From the NCBI RefSeq assembly GCF_021298855.1, contig NZ_JAJTHI010000022.1:62001-126000 (forward strand): a stretch of 64,000 nt of DNA. The letters are read 5' to 3'. Below, piece by piece: positions 1 through 8,560 of the stretch; the stretch's first letter is position 1, and every line of letters starts with the position of its first letter. A program made the position numbers and the translations under genes. This DNA is from Gemmatimonas sp. Lineage in GTDB: Bacteria; Gemmatimonadota; Gemmatimonadetes; Gemmatimonadales; Gemmatimonadaceae. The notes beneath the pieces were generated by a model. The model ran no database searches. It saw nothing but the letters and a program-made list of their open reading frames with translations, and was not told the origin of the DNA.

Positions 1-1
1 G

Positions 2-907
2 CTGGTGCTGGGCGCGGGCATGGTCGCGACATTTCTCTCGTCGCCGACGGACGGTGCGCTGCTGCCGCTGCGCCTGGGCGACCCGCGGTCCACCTTCTCG
101 TGGTTTCCCGAAGTGCTCCGCGCCCTCGTCTGGCGACAGGCCGGGAGCGTTGGTCTCGCCCTGCTGGACGCGGGACTCATGGGCGCGTCGCTGCTGGCCG
201 TGCGGGATCTGGCGCGCCGGGACCGCTGGACGTTGTGGGGGACACGCCTCGTCCTCGGGTTGCACGTACTGCTCTGGCGTGTCGTGCAGCCGGTCACGAG
301 CCCACTGCTGGTGCTGGCCATCGCCCTGCCCCTGGCCTGGAGTGCTGCCCTGCGCCTGCGCGACGGCACATGGGGGGCGGGTACGCTGATGGCCGCCTTG
401 GCCGCCACGCTGGCCGTGAACAGCCACGTCCTGTTCCCGCTGGGCATGCTGCCGGTGGCGCTCCTGCTGGCCGATCGCCGACAGGCGTCGCCCAACGCCA
501 TATGGCGCTTTGCTGCCGTCACACTGATTGGATGGTGCGCCACGCCATACCTGTTCGACCTGCCGGGCACACTCACGCGCTTCGTTGCGCGCGGCACGCT
601 CGTTGGCGGCGGCGCGGCCATGCAGGAGCTTGCCCCCGGGTTCGCGGGGCTCGCGCACGCGCCACCGGACCTGCTGCTCGCGACCCTCTTCCTGCTGGTG
701 CTGCCGCTGCTCCCGGCCAGCATGGGGCAGCACGTTGGCCGGCTGCGCTGGCTCGCCGTGCCGTGGCTGGCCGGGCTGCTGCTCTTCGCCCTGACGGTGC
801 GCGGGCTGTGGCTCTGGTGGCTGTTGGCCCTGCCTCTTGTGGCGGCAACCATGGGCGCGATTCCGCTGCCCCCACCGCTGGTGCAATCGGAGCCCACGGG
901 TGAATAG
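2..907 (+). CDS. Integral membrane protein, 5' end cut by the window edge
   Basis: The reading frame is open to the left edge, so the true start lies outside the window. The 300 visible residues are mostly hydrophobic and leucine/alanine-rich, with at least seven probable membrane segments separated by short arginine-containing loops. I recognise no catalytic motif. Multi-pass proteins of this composition include glycosyltransferase-type and other polytopic envelope proteins, but nothing visible selects one. It ends 31 bp before the start of the molybdate transporter gene and could be cotranscribed with it. The coding call is firm; the function is unknown. Confidence 0.75.
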   Translation: MVLGAGMVATFLSSPTDGALLPLRLGDPRSTFSWFPEVLRALVWRQAGSVGLALLDAGLMGASLLAVRDLARRDRWTLWGTRLVLGLHVLLWRVVQPVTSPLLVLAIALPLAWSAALRLRDGTWGAGTLMAALAATLAVNSHVLFPLGMLPVALLLADRRQASPNAIWRFAAVTLIGWCATPYLFDLPGTLTRFVARGTLVGGGAAMQELAPGFAGLAHAPPDLLLATLFLLVLPLLPASMGQHVGRLRWLAVPWLAGLLLFALTVRGLWLWWLLALPLVAATMGAIPLPPPLVQSEPTGE

Positions 908-938
908 TGGGCCGTGGCGGCATTCGTCTCTTCCCACG

Positions 939-2123
939 ATGGACTCCATGCGTAGTGCCCCATTCGTTCGTGCTGTCGCACCGCCTTCGCTTTCCTTCTC
1001 CCGCCACGAGCTCGCCGGCGCGTTCGGTGACCTCGGAACCGACCTCCCGTTGCTCGTGGGGGTGGTGCTGGCCACCGGTATGGACGCCCCTGCCGCCTTC
1101 GTCGCCTTTGGCGTGCTGCAGATCCTCTCGGGACTCGCCTACCGGCTGCCCATGCCGGTGCAGCCGCTCAAGGCCATGGCCGCCATTGCCATCGCCGGAA
1201 AGATCGCGCCGCCGCTGCTCGCCGCCGGCGGGCTCATTGTCGGCGTCACCATGCTCGTGCTCGCGAACTCGGGCGCCCTCGAGTGGATCGCCCGGACCGT
1301 CCCCAAGGCCGTGGTCCGCGGCATTCAGGTGGGGCTGGGTCTCCAGCTGCTCACGCTCGCCGTCACCCGGTTCCTCCCGTCGGGAGGAGGCCTTGGCTGG
1401 GCGATGGCCACCGCTGCGGTCGCCATCGTCGTGGGGCTCCGACGGAACCGCCTCGTGCCACCGGGGCTGCTGGTCCTCGCCCTCGGTCTGACGGTCGCTG
1501 CCGTCACCTGGCCCGCCGATCTCCCGGGTCCGTGGGGCTTCCATCTCCCCAGTCTCCCCAGCCGTTGGCCTACGCCGCAGGAGTTCGGGCGCGCGGCGCT
1601 GCTGCTGGCGCTCCCGCAGATTGCCCTGTCGCTCGGCAACTCGGTGCTCGCGACCCGGCAGGTGGTGACCGACTTCTTTCCCGACCGCGACCCCCCCTCG
1701 GTACGCCGCATCGGTACGACCTACGGGCTCATGAACCTGCTGGCGGCACCCGTGGGCGGGTTGCCCGTCTGCCATGGCTCCGGCGGGATCGTGGGCCATT
1801 ACGTGTTTGGCGCCCGCACCGGCGGAAGCGCGGTCATTTACGGCGCCGCACTGGTGTTGGCCGGGCTGTTTCTCGTGGGGGACCCGGCCGCCTTTCAGCG
1901 GCTGGTCCCCGGTCCCATTCTGGGGGCCCTGCTCCTCGTCGAAGCGGTGGCCGTACTCCTGCTCGTTCGGGATCTGTGGCGGTGGCCTTCCGCCTTTGCC
2001 TTGGCGCTGGCCTGCGGCGCCACGGCCGCCTTTGCGCCTTATGGCTACGCGCTGGCCCTCGTGCTGGGCACCGTGAGCAGCCTTCCTCTCCGGCGCCGTT
2101 GGTCACTGCAGGCAGGTACCTGA
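939..2123 (+). CDS. MOT1-type molybdate (or sulfate) transporter
   Basis: This 394-residue multi-pass membrane protein resembles the MOT1 molybdate-transporter family, a branch related to SulP sulfate carriers. It shows two similar halves. The first carries FGDLGTDLPLLVG near residue 28, a typical family signature, followed by the MPVQPLKAMAAIAI segment. The second half has the LVPGPILGALLLVEA region. The likely role is molybdate import across the inner membrane. The ATG at 939 was chosen because the longer frame upstream overlaps the previous gene and adds an arginine-rich stretch unlike a membrane-protein N terminus. A molybdenum hydroxylase pair lies about 47 kb away in this window and would use the cofactor. 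Sulfate transport remains an alternative. Confidence 0.82.
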   Translation: MDSMRSAPFVRAVAPPSLSFSRHELAGAFGDLGTDLPLLVGVVLATGMDAPAAFVAFGVLQILSGLAYRLPMPVQPLKAMAAIAIAGKIAPPLLAAGGLIVGVTMLVLANSGALEWIARTVPKAVVRGIQVGLGLQLLTLAVTRFLPSGGGLGWAMATAAVAIVVGLRRNRLVPPGLLVLALGLTVAAVTWPADLPGPWGFHLPSLPSRWPTPQEFGRAALLLALPQIALSLGNSVLATRQVVTDFFPDRDPPSVRRIGTTYGLMNLLAAPVGGLPVCHGSGGIVGHYVFGARTGGSAVIYGAALVLAGLFLVGDPAAFQRLVPGPILGALLLVEAVAVLLLVRDLWRWPSAFALALACGATAAFAPYGYALALVLGTVSSLPLRRRWSLQAGT

Positions 2124-2174
2124 CAGGCTCCTGACAGGCTCCTGGCAGGCTCCTGGCAGGCTCCTGGCAGGCGG
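2120..2174 (+). repeat. Five direct copies of an 11-bp unit over a stop codon
   Basis: The unit CTGRCAGGCTC is repeated five times without spacers (2120, 2131, 2142, 2153, 2164; the last copy degenerates at its end). The TGA stop of the transporter gene lies inside the first copy. The unit length is not a multiple of three. A GGCAGGC...GCCTGCC hairpin spanning about 2166-2190 follows and could act as a terminator stem, but there is no T tract. Confidence 0.85.
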
Positions 2175-2245
2175 CCTGCGGGGCCTGCCCCCCGTCCGGG
2201 GCAACCCGTCAACCGGCTGCCGTTGACAGGATCGCGAAACACACC

Positions 2246-2274
2246 GTGACGTTGGTCCGTACCACAGGTATCCT
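2246..2274 (+). promoter_or_regulatory. Possible sigma-70 promoter for the small secreted protein
   Basis: GTGACG at 2246-2251 and TATCCT at 2269-2274 are 17 nt apart. The -10 is identical to that proposed for the PepSY gene at 42287. Transcription would start near 2281 and give a leader of about 70 nt. The -35 is only a partial match, so this is tentative. Confidence 0.35.
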
Positions 2275-2352
2275 TTGCATGGGCGTCGGGTATCCTCCGG
2301 TCTGTCCTCCCGGCGCCTCCCTCCAGAACGTCCCATTCTCCAGAGACCAGCC

Positions 2353-2739
2353 ATGTCCTTGCCCCGTCGCCTTCTCGCCTCGCTCTCGCTTGTTGCCGCC
2401 GTGGCCAGTGTCGCTGCGGCCGCCCCGCGCATCATCGCCGACCTGACCGGCAAGTGGAACGTGTCGGTTGCCACCCCCGGCGGAGACCAGCCCTCCGTCA
2501 TGACCATCACCCAGAAGGGCGACTCCGTGACCGGCACGCTCGAGTCGGAACTTGGTGCGGCCCCCATGGCGGGTGTGGTGAAGGGTGACACCCTGCGCTT
2601 CACCTTCCAGCTCGACATGGGCGGGCAGCAGCTCCTCATCAACGGCGTGGGCGCCATCAAGGACAAGGACAACATGAACGGCGCCCTCGATGTCTCGGGC
2701 ATGGGCGTCATGCCGTTCACCGCCGTTCGCCAGCCGTAA
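2353..2739 (+). CDS. Small secreted beta-rich protein of unknown function
   Basis: The 128-residue product starts with a clear Sec signal peptide (MSLPRRLLASLSLVAAVASVAAAA). The mature part has the pattern LTGKWNVSV...MTITQKGDSVTGTLES...GVVKGDTLRFTF. Such proteins alternate short beta strands with conserved glycines and are predicted to form a small lipocalin-like barrel. Homologous domains are common in secreted proteins of Gemmatimonadota and Acidobacteria, but no function is known to me. The ATG at 2353 is preferred over the longer frame because it starts the signal peptide exactly. The last 23 bp overlap the end of the convergent VWA gene. Confidence 0.8.
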   Translation: MSLPRRLLASLSLVAAVASVAAAAPRIIADLTGKWNVSVATPGGDQPSVMTITQKGDSVTGTLESELGAAPMAGVVKGDTLRFTFQLDMGGQQLLINGVGAIKDKDNMNGALDVSGMGVMPFTAVRQP

Positions 2740-4984
2740 CACCGAGCGCGCGCCACTGTTCAACCAGCCGGACGAACTCGGCGCGATAGCCACCACGATC
2801 TTCCCCCAGCGCCGCGCGGGCCTGCTCCAGGACCTGCGCGGCGCTGCTGTTTCCCCGGTACTCGCTGTCGCGCAGCAGCATACCGAAGCTCGCCACCGCA
2901 GCAATGAACCGGGCATCGGTGCTCGGGCGTGCCGAGATTCGTGATGGCACGGCGTGCGACAGCAGCTGGCTCGACGCATTGCCGGGACGCTTGTAGCGCA
3001 GCTTCACGAAGAGCAGTTCGTCGCCAGCGGCGCCGCCGGCCCTCCGCATGGAAACGTCGGGTGTGACATAGCGCAGCGAGTCCACCGTACGCACGGGCAC
3101 GGTGCCTTGCACCCCCGCGGGCACGACCTCGTACAGCGCCGTCACCTGATGCCCGGTGCCAATATCACCGGCATCCTTGGCGTCGTCGTTGAAGTCTTCG
3201 GTGGCCAGCAGGCGGTTCTCGTACCCGATGAGCCGGTACGACTGCACCCGTGAGGGATTGAACTCCACCTGCAGCTTCACGTCGTTGGCCACCGTGAGCA
3301 GCGTGGCCCCCAGCTCTTCCACGAGCAGCTTGCGGGCTTCGGCCGGCGAGTCCACGTAACCGGAATTGCCGTTCCCCACCTTGGCCAGCTTTTCCATCTT
3401 CGCTGCCTGGTAGTTGCCCGTGCCGAAGCCGAGCACCGTGAGGTACGTGCCGTCGCGACGGTGCTGCTCGACGAGCCGCTCGAGCTCGGCGTCGCTGCTC
3501 ACCCCCACGTTGAAATCGCCGTCGGTGGCCAGGATCACCCGGTTGTTGCCACGCTCGAGGAAGTGCTCGCGTGCCGTGCGGTACGCCAGTTCGATGCCCG
3601 CCCCGCCTGCGGTGGATCCGCCGGCCTCGAGCCGATCGATGGCGTCGGCAATGCGCGCCTTCTCGTCGCCGCTGGTGCTGGGCAGCACCAGCCCCGCGGC
3701 GCCGGCATAGGCCACGATGGCCACGCGATCCTGCGGCCGCAGTTCGTTCACCAGCAGGCGCAACGACTGCTTCACGAGCGGCAGCTTGTTCCACTCGTTC
3801 ATCGAGCCGGACACGTCGACGAGGAAGACGAGATTGCTGGGGGGCAAACTGGCCGTGGCGATGCGCCGTGTCTGGAGCGTAATGCGCACCAGCCGGTGCT
3901 GCGGCTGCCACGGGGCCGTCATGACCTCGCTGCTGATGGCGACCGGATCGGCGCCGCGGGGCTCGGGCAGCTCGTACGGGAAGTAGTTGATGAGCTCCTC
4001 GATACGCACCGCGTCCCTGGGCGGGCGCTGTCCGCTCGAGAGGAAGCGGCGCACGTTCCCGTAGCTGGCGCGGTCCACGTCGATGGAGAAGGTGGAGAGC
4101 GGGTTCGTGCGCACGCCGAGGAACGGATTGTCCTCGATCCGGTCGTACTGCTCGCGATTGGCACGGGCCCCGGGGGCGCGTCCGTCGCCCCGCCGAGGTG
4201 GCGCCACGTCCGACGCCGGGGCGCTCGCCAGACGGCGGGCGGATGGGACGCCGGCACCGGCCATCGGGGGCGCGGGCGTCGGCGCCATGGGCATTGGCGC
4301 GGCCGCCACCCGGCTGGCCGCCGCCTCCGCCGTCCCCTGCTTGCCGGGGAACGCCGTGACTCCGCTGGTCATGCCGTCGTTCAGCGCCGTTGCCGACGAC
4401 GTGGTGCCAGGGCGCGGGGAAGCAACAGGGGCGGCGCCTCCGGATGCGGTCTCACCCGCAGGAACCGCTGCGGCTGGTACCACGGCCATCGGCGTGGTGG
4501 CGCCAGGTGCGGCCAGCGGCGGGGCCTCCGGCGTGACCGCAGGCGTGTCCGCAGGCGTGACCGCAGGCGCGGCCACTTTCCCGGCGCGTTCCGCCCCGCC
4601 TCTCCGTTCGGCATGCCGCAGCAGCATCGTCCCCCCGATCACCACAACCAGTCCGGCGGCCGCACGCCACCACCACTGCGGGCGCCAGCCGATCCCGCCG
4701 CCCTTGGCGATCGCGGCCCGCGCCTTCACCGCCGCGGGGAGCGCAGCCGGTGACGCGTCGAGCGCCCCCAGCACACGACTGCTGGCGGCCACCAGGCCAC
4801 GCGCTTCGGCCACCTGGGCCGCGCACACCACGCACTCGGCCACGTGCCGCTCCACCCACGCGGCTGCGGCGGCATCCATCGCCCCATCGAGCCAGGCGTG
4901 AATCGTACCGTCCTCCACATGACCGGCCTCGTCGAACACGGGCGACAGGCGCTCCTCGGGTACCACGAACCCATCAGGCAACAT
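2717..4984 (-). CDS. Zinc-finger anti-sigma domain fused to a YfbK-like VWA protein
   Basis: This 755-residue protein is read from a start overlapping the end of the upstream ECF sigma gene by 11 bp. Its N-terminal cytoplasmic part has an H47-x3-C51-x2-C54 zinc motif as in ZAS-type anti-sigma factors, then one membrane helix at about residues 108-122. A long Ala/Pro/Thr-rich linker follows, then a YfbK-type region with the conserved lead-in FSIDVDRASYGN, a von Willebrand A domain with the MIDAS motif DVSGSMN near residue 388, and the usual C-terminal extension. The topology puts the VWA domain outside the membrane, a plausible sensor for the sigma factor. The sigma-controlling role is inferred from the zinc motif and the gene order. 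Confidence 0.88.
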   Translation of the reverse strand: MLPDGFVVPEERLSPVFDEAGHVEDGTIHAWLDGAMDAAAAAWVERHVAECVVCAAQVAEARGLVAASSRVLGALDASPAALPAAVKARAAIAKGGGIGWRPQWWWRAAAGLVVVIGGTMLLRHAERRGGAERAGKVAAPAVTPADTPAVTPEAPPLAAPGATTPMAVVPAAAVPAGETASGGAAPVASPRPGTTSSATALNDGMTSGVTAFPGKQGTAEAAASRVAAAPMPMAPTPAPPMAGAGVPSARRLASAPASDVAPPRRGDGRAPGARANREQYDRIEDNPFLGVRTNPLSTFSIDVDRASYGNVRRFLSSGQRPPRDAVRIEELINYFPYELPEPRGADPVAISSEVMTAPWQPQHRLVRITLQTRRIATASLPPSNLVFLVDVSGSMNEWNKLPLVKQSLRLLVNELRPQDRVAIVAYAGAAGLVLPSTSGDEKARIADAIDRLEAGGSTAGGAGIELAYRTAREHFLERGNNRVILATDGDFNVGVSSDAELERLVEQHRRDGTYLTVLGFGTGNYQAAKMEKLAKVGNGNSGYVDSPAEARKLLVEELGATLLTVANDVKLQVEFNPSRVQSYRLIGYENRLLATEDFNDDAKDAGDIGTGHQVTALYEVVPAGVQGTVPVRTVDSLRYVTPDVSMRRAGGAAGDELLFVKLRYKRPGNASSQLLSHAVPSRISARPSTDARFIAAVASFGMLLRDSEYRGNSSAAQVLEQARAALGEDRGGYRAEFVRLVEQWRALGVTAGERR

Positions 4985-5531
4985 CAGACCCCTCCATCGC
5001 CGCGCGCACGCCGGACCGGGCGCGCTGCAGCGTCTCGTAGACTTCGACCAGACGACGTCGGGCCCGGGAGAGCGTGGTGCCCACGCTCCCCACGCTCAGC
5101 CCCAGCGCCGCCGCGATTTCGTGATAGTCCAGCCCCTCTTCACGCATGAGCAGCGCCATGCGGTCGCGCTCGGCCAGCGCATCCACCGCCTCACGCGCCA
5201 GCGCCTGCTCTCGCAGACGGGCGGCGGTGGCTTCGGCCGTCTGGTCGCTCTCCGTTGCCTCATCCGCCAACGGTCCTGCCGCGTTCAGCTCCTCCTGCAA
5301 CCGCACGAGGCGCAGGCGTTCCCGGGCATCGCGGCGCACTTCGTCGCGCAGCAGGTTGGTGGCCACGGCAAAGAGCCACGCGCGCTCCCGCGCCACCGGC
5401 CCCTGTCGCAGCGCCCGCACGAAGGTCTCCTGGGCCAGCTCCTCGGCGAGATCACGGTCGCCCAGGCGTCGCGTCAGATACCGGACGATGGGACCGTGAT
5501 ACTGCCGGAACAGTCGTTCGAGAGTGTCCAT
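4974..5531 (-). CDS. ECF-type RNA polymerase sigma factor
   Basis: The 185-residue product has the two ECF regions: sigma-2 near the N terminus (RYLTRRLGDRDLAEELAQ, then ETFVRAL) and sigma-4 at the C terminus (ERDRMALLMREEGLDYHEIA, then ALGLSVGSVGTTLSRARRRL). It should direct RNA polymerase to a stress or envelope regulon. The ATG at 5531 starts the typical MDTLERLFRQYHGPIVRYL N terminus; the open frame further upstream is not sigma-like. Its stop overlaps the start of the zinc-finger/VWA gene, the normal arrangement for a sigma and its anti-sigma. The leader has no Shine-Dalgarno sequence and is pyrimidine-rich. Confidence 0.93.
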   Translation of the reverse strand: MDTLERLFRQYHGPIVRYLTRRLGDRDLAEELAQETFVRALRQGPVARERAWLFAVATNLLRDEVRRDARERLRLVRLQEELNAAGPLADEATESDQTAEATAARLREQALAREAVDALAERDRMALLMREEGLDYHEIAAALGLSVGSVGTTLSRARRRLVEVYETLQRARSGVRAAMEGSDVA

Positions 5532-5672
5532 GATGGAAAAGGGTGGATGACAGGGTCGACCGGGGTACCCCCACGCCGTCACCCCGTAGGACGCCACCCA
5601 CCGCGGAACTTGCACACCGGCTGGCCCGGGGGGATCCTTCGGAGTCCTTCTTCTCTCCTCCCGCAACACCAC

Positions 5673-8198
5673 ATGGCTCGGAACATTCCTGTTGCAGCGC
5701 TCTGTCTGGCCGTTGGCGCCGGTGCCACCTGGGCCGGTATCGGCGGCATTGGCGAGGTGCCGCCCCTGGGGGCGCTGCTTTCCCCCGCGGTCGGTCTGTG
5801 GGCCAACACCACCAACGACCTCCCCGCCACCGCGTCGGCGAAGATCCCCGGGCTGACCGACGCCGTGGACATCCGCTACGACGCCCGCAGCGTGCCGCAC
5901 ATCTTCGCGGCCACGGAACTCGATGCGGTCCGCGCGCTGGGGTATGTCGTGGCGCGCGATCGGCTGTTTCAGCTGGAGCTGCAGTCGCGTGCCGGTGAGG
6001 GGACGCTCACGGAGCTGGTTGGCGATGTGGCGCTCATGGCGGATCAGGAGACGCGCCATCTCGGTATGCCGCGCGCGGCCGAGCAGCGCATGCGGGCGCT
6101 CGATACGAGCAGCATGCACTACCGCATCCTCGCGGCGTACGCCGACGGCATCAACACGTACCGCCGCTCGCTCTCCACGGCGCAGTGGCCCATGGAGTAC
6201 AAGCTGCTGCAGCGCCCCCCGCGGGAGTGGCTGCCGGTGCACTCCATGCACCTGCTCAACCGCATGGGCTACACGCTGGCGCACTCCCCCATCGAGCTGG
6301 ATCTGCTGCAGGCGCGTGCGCTCGTGGGGGACAGCGCCGCCCGGGCGTTCTGGGACAGCTCCTCGCCGGTGCAGGAGCCCATTCAGCCGGCTCCCCGCAG
6401 TGCGCCGCGCGAGGCCTTGAGCGCCGTACCGGCGCCGGGCGCCCCCGACACCGCGGCGCTGCGGCAGGTGGCGGCGTTGGGGCATGGCGCCGGTGCGCTG
6501 CGCTGGTCACGCGATGCCACGGTCGACCCCGAATCGCGCTTCGCGCTGCAGCAGGAGCGCGCGTTCGCCTCGAACAACTGGGCCGTCGCCCCAGGGCGCA
6601 GCGCGAGCGGGCGGGCGCTGCTCGCGGGTGATCCCCACCTCGAGCTGACGTTGCCCAGCATCTGGTTCGAGGTCCATCTCGTGGTGCCAGGGGTGATGGA
6701 TGTGGGCGGCGTCACCATTCCCGGTCTCCCCGGCGTGACCATCGGGTACACCCGCGCCCTGGCGTGGAGCTTCACCAACACCGGCGCCGACGTCATGGAC
6801 TTCTGGCGCGAAACGGTGGACAACGCCACGCGCCCCACCCGCTACCAGCTGGATGGCGCGTGGCAGCCACTCGAAGCGCGCGTGGAATCGTATCGGGACA
6901 AGGCGGGGCGTCTCGTGGCCACCGATACCGTGTACTACACGCACCGTGGCCCCATGCGAAAGCAGGGACGCGAGTGGCTGTCGATGCGGTGGACGGTCCT
7001 GGAGGCGGGCAATGAGCTCATGGGATTCTTCGCCGCCCTGCGCGCGCCGTCGGCGGCGGGATTCCTCGATTCGCTGGCCGTCTACTACACGGCCCCGGCG
7101 CAGAACATGATCGTGGCCGACACCGCGGGCACCATCGCCATCCGCTCCACCGGCAAGCACCCCATTCGGGCACGGCAGGGGCGAGGCACGGAGATTCTCG
7201 ACGGGAGCACACGCGCGAATGATTGGATCGGCTTCCGCACGGTCGCGCAGTATCCGCAGAGCCTCAACCCGGCCCAGGGATTCCTCGCGTCCGCCAACCA
7301 GGAGCCGGTCGATCCGCTGCTCGATTCGCTCTATCTCGGCACCGATGTGCACTACGAGATCTGGCGAGGGCTGCAGGTCAACCGCCTGCTGCGCGCCGAC
7401 AGCCGCGTGACCCCCGACAAGATGCGCCGGATGCACACCGACCCCGGCAGCGTCCGCGCCGAGCGCCTGGCTCCCGCCTTCGTGGCGGCGGCGGACGCGC
7501 GGCGACTGCAGGGCGATACGTCGCGCAGTCTCGCCGCCGCGGCGGCCATGCTGCGCGCCTGGGACATGCGCTACACCAAGGACAACACCGGAGCGCGGCT
7601 GTTCGAGACGGCCATGGGGCGAGCGGTGTCGTTGCTGTGGGACGAGTTCATTCCGCCGGGGGAGTCGGCACCGTCGGTGCGCCCGTCGGAGTCGCGCCTG
7701 CTGCAGCTGGTGCGCGACTCCGCGAGCGTCTGGTGGGATGATCGCCGCACGGCCAGCGTGCGCGAGGATCGCGATGCACTGCTCGCGCGCGCGCTCCGTG
7801 CGGCATACGACACGCTGCGGGCCGAGTTCGGTGATCCGGCACAGTCGCCGTGGACATGGGGCACGGTGGCGCCCGCACGGCCGCGGCACCTGCTGCGGCT
7901 CGATGGGTTCGCGGCGCCGCCTACGCCGATCGACGGGGGCCGCGGTACCCTCAATCCTTCGGTGGGCTCGGCGTACGCCAACTTCGGCGCCAGCTGGCGC
8001 ATGGTGGTGGAGCTCGACGGGACGCCGCGCATCCACGCGGTGTATCCGGGCGGGCAGAGTGGCAACCCGGCCAGCCCGCGGTACCTCGATCGCCTCGCGC
8101 TGTGGGGCAACGGGGCGCTCGACAGTGTCCGTACGCCGCGCACGGCATCCGAGCTGGCGGCGTCGGATGTGCGGGCCGTGCTCACGCTCACCCGCTGA
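5673..8198 (+). CDS. Penicillin-acylase-family amidohydrolase (Ntn hydrolase)
   Basis: The 841-residue precursor begins with a hydrophobic export signal, followed by the alpha-chain region with VARDRLFQLELQSRAGEGTL. The beta chain should start at Ser300 in the motif ASNNWAVAP, followed by LLAGDPHLEL, the hallmark of penicillin/cephalosporin and acyl-homoserine-lactone acylases. The serine becomes the N-terminal nucleophile after self-cleavage. Family members hydrolyse amide bonds of acylated substrates in the periplasm; the substrate here cannot be read from sequence. Two plausible uses are quorum-signal quenching and amide scavenging. The start follows a pyrimidine-rich leader without Shine-Dalgarno. 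It is divergent from the sigma gene and 11 bp upstream of a small membrane gene. Confidence 0.93.
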   Translation: MARNIPVAALCLAVGAGATWAGIGGIGEVPPLGALLSPAVGLWANTTNDLPATASAKIPGLTDAVDIRYDARSVPHIFAATELDAVRALGYVVARDRLFQLELQSRAGEGTLTELVGDVALMADQETRHLGMPRAAEQRMRALDTSSMHYRILAAYADGINTYRRSLSTAQWPMEYKLLQRPPREWLPVHSMHLLNRMGYTLAHSPIELDLLQARALVGDSAARAFWDSSSPVQEPIQPAPRSAPREALSAVPAPGAPDTAALRQVAALGHGAGALRWSRDATVDPESRFALQQERAFASNNWAVAPGRSASGRALLAGDPHLELTLPSIWFEVHLVVPGVMDVGGVTIPGLPGVTIGYTRALAWSFTNTGADVMDFWRETVDNATRPTRYQLDGAWQPLEARVESYRDKAGRLVATDTVYYTHRGPMRKQGREWLSMRWTVLEAGNELMGFFAALRAPSAAGFLDSLAVYYTAPAQNMIVADTAGTIAIRSTGKHPIRARQGRGTEILDGSTRANDWIGFRTVAQYPQSLNPAQGFLASANQEPVDPLLDSLYLGTDVHYEIWRGLQVNRLLRADSRVTPDKMRRMHTDPGSVRAERLAPAFVAAADARRLQGDTSRSLAAAAAMLRAWDMRYTKDNTGARLFETAMGRAVSLLWDEFIPPGESAPSVRPSESRLLQLVRDSASVWWDDRRTASVREDRDALLARALRAAYDTLRAEFGDPAQSPWTWGTVAPARPRHLLRLDGFAAPPTPIDGGRGTLNPSVGSAYANFGASWRMVVELDGTPRIHAVYPGGQSGNPASPRYLDRLALWGNGALDSVRTPRTASELAASDVRAVLTLTR

Positions 8199-8209
8199 GG
8201 AACCTGACC

Positions 8210-8560
8210 ATGTCCACGATCTTCGTGTTCCTCGCCGCGCTGCTGCTCCAACTTGCGGCGCAGGCCTTCGGCGGGGTGTGGGGAGCGGCAGCGGGCGGCC
8301 TCCTCATCGGTGTCGCGCTGCGCCGTGCGGGCGCGTTCCGTATCGGCTTCACGGCGGCCGCCGCGGCGGCGGCACTGCTGCTGGGATGGGTGGCGCTGCG
8401 CGGCGGCAACGTCATGGCGTTCGCCGCCATGCTCGGCGGCAACTTCAAGCTGCCGGAGTGGGGCGTTCTCGTTGCCACGTTCGCGCTTCCGGCGCTTCAG
8501 GCTGGGGGCCTTGCCGGCGGAACGTCGAGACTGCTGCGCAACGATCGCGCGAACGCCTGA
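8210..8560 (+). CDS. Small membrane protein of unknown function
   Basis: The 116-residue protein is strongly hydrophobic, with four probable membrane helices (roughly 3-20, 22-38, 44-62 and 75-100), ending in a short basic tail. It starts 11 bp after the acylase stop and is likely cotranslated with it. I recognise no family. Its stop codon lies at the very edge of the large inverted repeat that fills the next 600 bp, so the TGA and the preceding ACGCC are part of the left arm. Confidence 0.72.
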   Translation: MSTIFVFLAALLLQLAAQAFGGVWGAAAGGLLIGVALRRAGAFRIGFTAAAAAAALLLGWVALRGGNVMAFAAMLGGNFKLPEWGVLVATFALPALQAGGLAGGTSRLLRNDRANA

